From NCBI GenBank assembly GCA_910579125.1, contig CAJTTH010000018.1, forward strand, positions 41,826 through 58,433: a stretch of DNA of 16,608 nucleotides, in the 5' to 3' direction. The translations under genes were made by a program, and so were the position numbers. This DNA is from an uncultured Oscillospiraceae bacterium (GTDB lineage: Bacteria > Bacillota > Clostridia > Oscillospirales > Ruminococcaceae). The notes below the pieces were generated by a model. That model was not told the DNA's origin, ran no database searches, and was given only the letters and a program-made list of their open reading frames with translations. How positions within the stretch are numbered: position 1 is the stretch's first letter; the number at the start of each line of letters is the position of its first letter. Shown here piece after piece: positions 14,262-16,608 of the stretch.

Positions 14262-14297
14262 AAATAATAGTATTCATAAATTATTGGAGGGATAGAC

Positions 14298-14969
14298 GTG
14301 TATAAAATTCTTGTAGTTGACGATGAGGCCAATATCCGCGAGGTTCTCAAGGAGTATGCCGAATTTGAGGGGCATGAGGTCGACGAGGCTTGCGACGGTA
14401 TGCAGGCTATTGAAATGGCAAAGAACAAGGATTACGATATAATCATCATGGACGTGATGATGCCGCGGCTGGACGGGTACTCGGCGTGTAAGGAGATCCG
14501 CAAGATAAAGCAGACTCCAATGCTTATGCTTTCCGCAAGAGGGGAGGAGTACGACAAGTTGTTCGGGTTTGAGTTGGGTATCGACGATTACGTTGTAAAA
14601 CCCTTTTCGCCAAAGGAAGTAATGGCGCGCATTAACGCTATCGTAAAGCGCAACACAGCTTCAGCCTCTGCCGCATCCGAGGTGGAGAAGTTCGAGGGTC
14701 TGGAAATAAATTTTACTTCCCGCGACGTATTCATCGACGGCGAAAAGGCGAACCTCACGCCCAAGGAGTACGACCTTTTGTTCTATCTGGTGCGCAATAA
14801 GAACATAGCGCTTACAAGAAACAAGCTGCTCGAAGAGGTCTGGGGTTACGACTTTTTCGGTGACGACCGCACTATCGACACGCATATCAAAATGCTCCGC
14901 AACAATCTGGGACCGTACCGTAAATATATAGTGACACTGCGCGGATTAGGATATAAATTCGAGGCGTGA
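14298..14969 (+). CDS. OmpR/PhoB-family response regulator
   Basis: A 223-residue two-domain transcription factor. The receiver domain (1-120) has acidic Asp8/Asp9 (LVVDDE), phosphoacceptor Asp52 (IIMDVMMP), Ser79 (MLSARG) and Lys101 (VVKPFSP). The C-terminal winged helix (about 130-223) has LTPKEYDLLFYLV, the recognition-helix segment RTIDTHIKMLRNNL and the terminal LRGLGYKFE wing. All functional residues are intact. GTG 14298 is the start, set by GGAGG at 14286-14290, and residue 2 begins the core strand directly. It forms an operon with the sensor kinase 3 nt downstream. The target genes are unknown; the 14217 terminator suggests possible transcriptional control of its own leader. Confidence 0.95.
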   Translation: MYKILVVDDEANIREVLKEYAEFEGHEVDEACDGMQAIEMAKNKDYDIIIMDVMMPRLDGYSACKEIRKIKQTPMLMLSARGEEYDKLFGFELGIDDYVVKPFSPKEVMARINAIVKRNTASASAASEVEKFEGLEINFTSRDVFIDGEKANLTPKEYDLLFYLVRNKNIALTRNKLLEEVWGYDFFGDDRTIDTHIKMLRNNLGPYRKYIVTLRGLGYKFEA

Positions 14970-14972
14970 TAA

Positions 14973-16457
14973 ATGAATTTTTTTCGCAGTATTAAAGTAC
15001 GCGTATGGGCGCTTTTTGAAGTTGTCGTTCTCGCAATGCTGACGTTCACCTACATTTTTCTTATCGCAATGTTCCCGAACTTCTACGAGTGGATGAAAAC
15101 TTACGAGATAACGGAGGCACTCGTTGAGATACGCGCTCACTGGCTGGACGACGATATAGCGGACGTTATCAACAGTCACGCTGCCGAGAAGAAGATGTAC
15201 ATCGAGGTGTATTTTCCGCAGAACGGACGCTCTTATGTTGCGGACAGGCTCGGAAGCGCAGGTCTGTCGCTCGCCGTGTTGGCAAAGGACGATTTCCGCA
15301 AGCAGGTGTCGGAATCCGAAAGCGGAATGGTGTATATGCGGCTGCGCGATGAAAAGGCGGATAATTCCGTGCTTATGATGGGCAGCTATATCGGAAAGGA
15401 TAAGTTTAACCCGGACGCGTATATTGTCATTTGCAACTATGTTCAGCCTATCGGTACGACGGTGAGCATTTTCGTGCGGCAATTCTTTTTTGTCGGCATC
15501 ATTATGATGATACTGACGATGTTTATGTCCGCGTTGTTCTCGTTCAAGATATCCGACCCGATAATCCGTATCAACAAATCCGCGAGGGATCTGCCGCAGG
15601 GCAAGTTCAACGCGGAGATTGAAAAACACGATTACGAGGAGATAAAGCAGCTTGCGGACACGCTTACCTCGGCTTCAAAGGAAATTGCCAAGTCGGACGA
15701 TCTGCGCCGAGAGCTTATGGCGAACATTTCCCACGATCTGCGCACTCCGTTGACGATGATCAAGGCATACGCCGAAATGATACGCGATCTGTCGGGTGAC
15801 AATCCCGAAAAGCGCGAGCGGCATTTAAAGGTAATCATCGATGAAACGGACAGACTGTCGTCGCTTGTAACGGATATTCTCGATTTGTCCAAGCTGCAGG
15901 CGGGGGTTACCGAGCTTCACCCCGAAACGTTCAATTTTTCTGACAGGCTGTCGGGCGTGATTTCGCGCTTTGACATTATGAAAGAGAACGACGGAATAAT
16001 CATTGATCTTCAAGCAGAAACCGATATTGTGATAACCGCCGATATAACCAAACTCGAACAGGTGGTGTATAATCTCATAAACAACGCCGTGACCTATGCC
16101 GGCGACGACAATACCGTTATCGTGCGGCTTGTGCGCAAGGAGGGCGGGAGCGTCCGTTTTGAGGTGGAGGATCATGGAGAGGGTATTTCCGCAGAAAATC
16201 TGCCGTATATCTGGGACAGGTATTACAAGGTAAGCGAGCGCAACAAGACCCATAAGCGGGCGAAAATGGGCAGTGGTATCGGACTGTCCATTGTAAAGAG
16301 TGTCCTCGAACAGCACGGCTTCGCGTTTGGCGCGGACAGCAGCGAGGGGAAGGGAAGTACGTTCTGGTTTGAGGCTCCCGAATACGTTGCCTTTCAGGAA
16401 GATCCGCAAAAGCCCACGCACACCAAACGCTTTATTACAGCCAAACCCAAGCAATAA
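14973..16457 (+). CDS. Membrane sensor histidine kinase
   Basis: A 494-residue transmembrane kinase, partner of the preceding regulator. TM1 is at about residues 12-34. An extracytoplasmic sensor domain spans about 35-168 and has no recognised ligand motif. TM2 is at about 170-190. A HAMP domain follows (about 190-240, starting FKISDPIIRI). HisKA contains His254 in NISHDLRTPL. The ATPase domain has an N box (VVYNLINNAVTYA, about 364-376), G1 (EDHGEG, 399-404), an F-box-like stretch (YIWDRYYKV) and G2 (GSGIGLSIVKSV). The C-terminal 25 residues are a polar tail rich in Lys, Pro and Thr. ATG 14973 follows the regulator stop by 3 nt, with GAGGCG overlapping that stop. The signal is unknown; the layout resembles VanS-type and other OmpR-partner kinases. 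Confidence 0.94.
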   Translation: MNFFRSIKVRVWALFEVVVLAMLTFTYIFLIAMFPNFYEWMKTYEITEALVEIRAHWLDDDIADVINSHAAEKKMYIEVYFPQNGRSYVADRLGSAGLSLAVLAKDDFRKQVSESESGMVYMRLRDEKADNSVLMMGSYIGKDKFNPDAYIVICNYVQPIGTTVSIFVRQFFFVGIIMMILTMFMSALFSFKISDPIIRINKSARDLPQGKFNAEIEKHDYEEIKQLADTLTSASKEIAKSDDLRRELMANISHDLRTPLTMIKAYAEMIRDLSGDNPEKRERHLKVIIDETDRLSSLVTDILDLSKLQAGVTELHPETFNFSDRLSGVISRFDIMKENDGIIIDLQAETDIVITADITKLEQVVYNLINNAVTYAGDDNTVIVRLVRKEGGSVRFEVEDHGEGISAENLPYIWDRYYKVSERNKTHKRAKMGSGIGLSIVKSVLEQHGFAFGADSSEGKGSTFWFEAPEYVAFQEDPQKPTHTKRFITAKPKQ

Positions 16458-16468
16458 AAAGCGCCGCA

Positions 16469-16494
16469 CCGTTAATGGATAGTATACTTAACGG
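16469..16494 (+). other. Inverted repeat just after the sensor kinase gene
   Basis: CCGTTAA (16469-16475) pairs with TTAACGG (16488-16494) around a 12-nt loop containing the palindrome GTATAC. No T tract follows. It could be an mRNA 3' hairpin or a protein-binding site ahead of the true terminator. Confidence 0.4.
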
Positions 16495-16525
16495 AGAAGT
16501 TACCAAAAACCGAATAGGATAGAAG

Positions 16526-16556
16526 AACGGCGTATCCAATCAGATACGCCGTTTTT
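16526..16556 (+). terminator. Rho-independent terminator of the two-component operon
   Basis: AACGGCGTATC (16526-16536) pairs perfectly with GATACGCCGTT (16543-16553), an 11-bp stem with loop CAATCA, and the run continues into five T residues (16552-16556). Confidence 0.9.
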
Positions 16557-16561
16557 GTTAT

Positions 16562-16589
16562 TTGACAAGCAGAACACAAAAAGTAAAAT
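16562..16589 (+). promoter_or_regulatory. Promoter reading out of the right edge
   Basis: Perfect TTGACA at 16562-16567, a 16-bp spacer, and TAAAAT at 16584-16589, directly after the terminator. The gene it serves lies beyond the window. Confidence 0.65.
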
Positions 16590-16608
16590 AAGCCGAAAAA
16601 AACCGCAA

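Noticed and set aside
14265..14284. AT-rich inverted repeat (AATAAT...ATTATT) just before the response regulator ribosome binding site.
   Set aside because: Expected by chance in such AT-rich sequence, and too weak to call an operator.

Overview
The window looks like chromosomal DNA from an anaerobic, gut-type Firmicute of class Clostridia (Oscillospiraceae/Ruminococcaceae-like). This is an inference. It rests on strong AGGAGG-type ribosome binding sites at almost every gene, sigma-A-like promoters with extended -10 boxes, GTG and TTG starts, an EFR1-type flavodoxin/ferredoxin protein, a class II aldolase and a PepF peptidase. All genes lie on the + strand, tightly packed with many 1-4 nt overlaps. 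I see no tRNA, rRNA, CRISPR array, insertion sequence or phage gene.

Region 1 (1-8234) is a late-step histidine biosynthesis cluster with many non-his genes inside it. After the tail of an upstream gene come hisA, an HD-domain phosphohydrolase that overlaps hisA by 1 nt, and hisF. Then follow an EFR1-like flavodoxin/2[4Fe-4S] protein, two tandem DUF4253 paralogues, a Nudix-HisI fusion and a GNAT acetyltransferase. A consensus promoter starting 6 nt after the GNAT stop drives a Ham1/ITPase-like pyrophosphatase, hisE, a sigma-factor-like protein with a transmembrane anchor, and a frameshifted HAD-hydrolase gene. HisE, HisI, HisA and HisF together cover PR-ATP to imidazole-glycerol phosphate and AICAR. 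The glutaminase HisH may be the gene cut off at the left edge.

Region 2 (8235-9750) holds a monocistronic-looking class II fructose-bisphosphate aldolase gene with its own extended -10 promoter, a strong GAAA-tetraloop hairpin after it, and a small protein of unknown function.

Region 3 (9729-14114) starts at another extended -10 promoter. It carries tyrA (prephenate dehydrogenase), a six-helix membrane protein, pepF (M3 oligopeptidase) and a TTG-started histidine-kinase-like ATPase with no recognisable phosphoacceptor histidine.

Region 4 (14115-16608) is a non-coding leader with a rho-independent terminator, then an OmpR-family response regulator and its membrane sensor kinase, a strong terminator, and a promoter for a gene beyond the right edge.

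The most unusual points are the Nudix-HisI fusion beside two further, structurally unrelated nucleotide pyrophosphohydrolases (Ham1-like and HisE), the membrane-anchored sigma-like protein coupled to hisE, and the terminator lying between a possible promoter and the response regulator.
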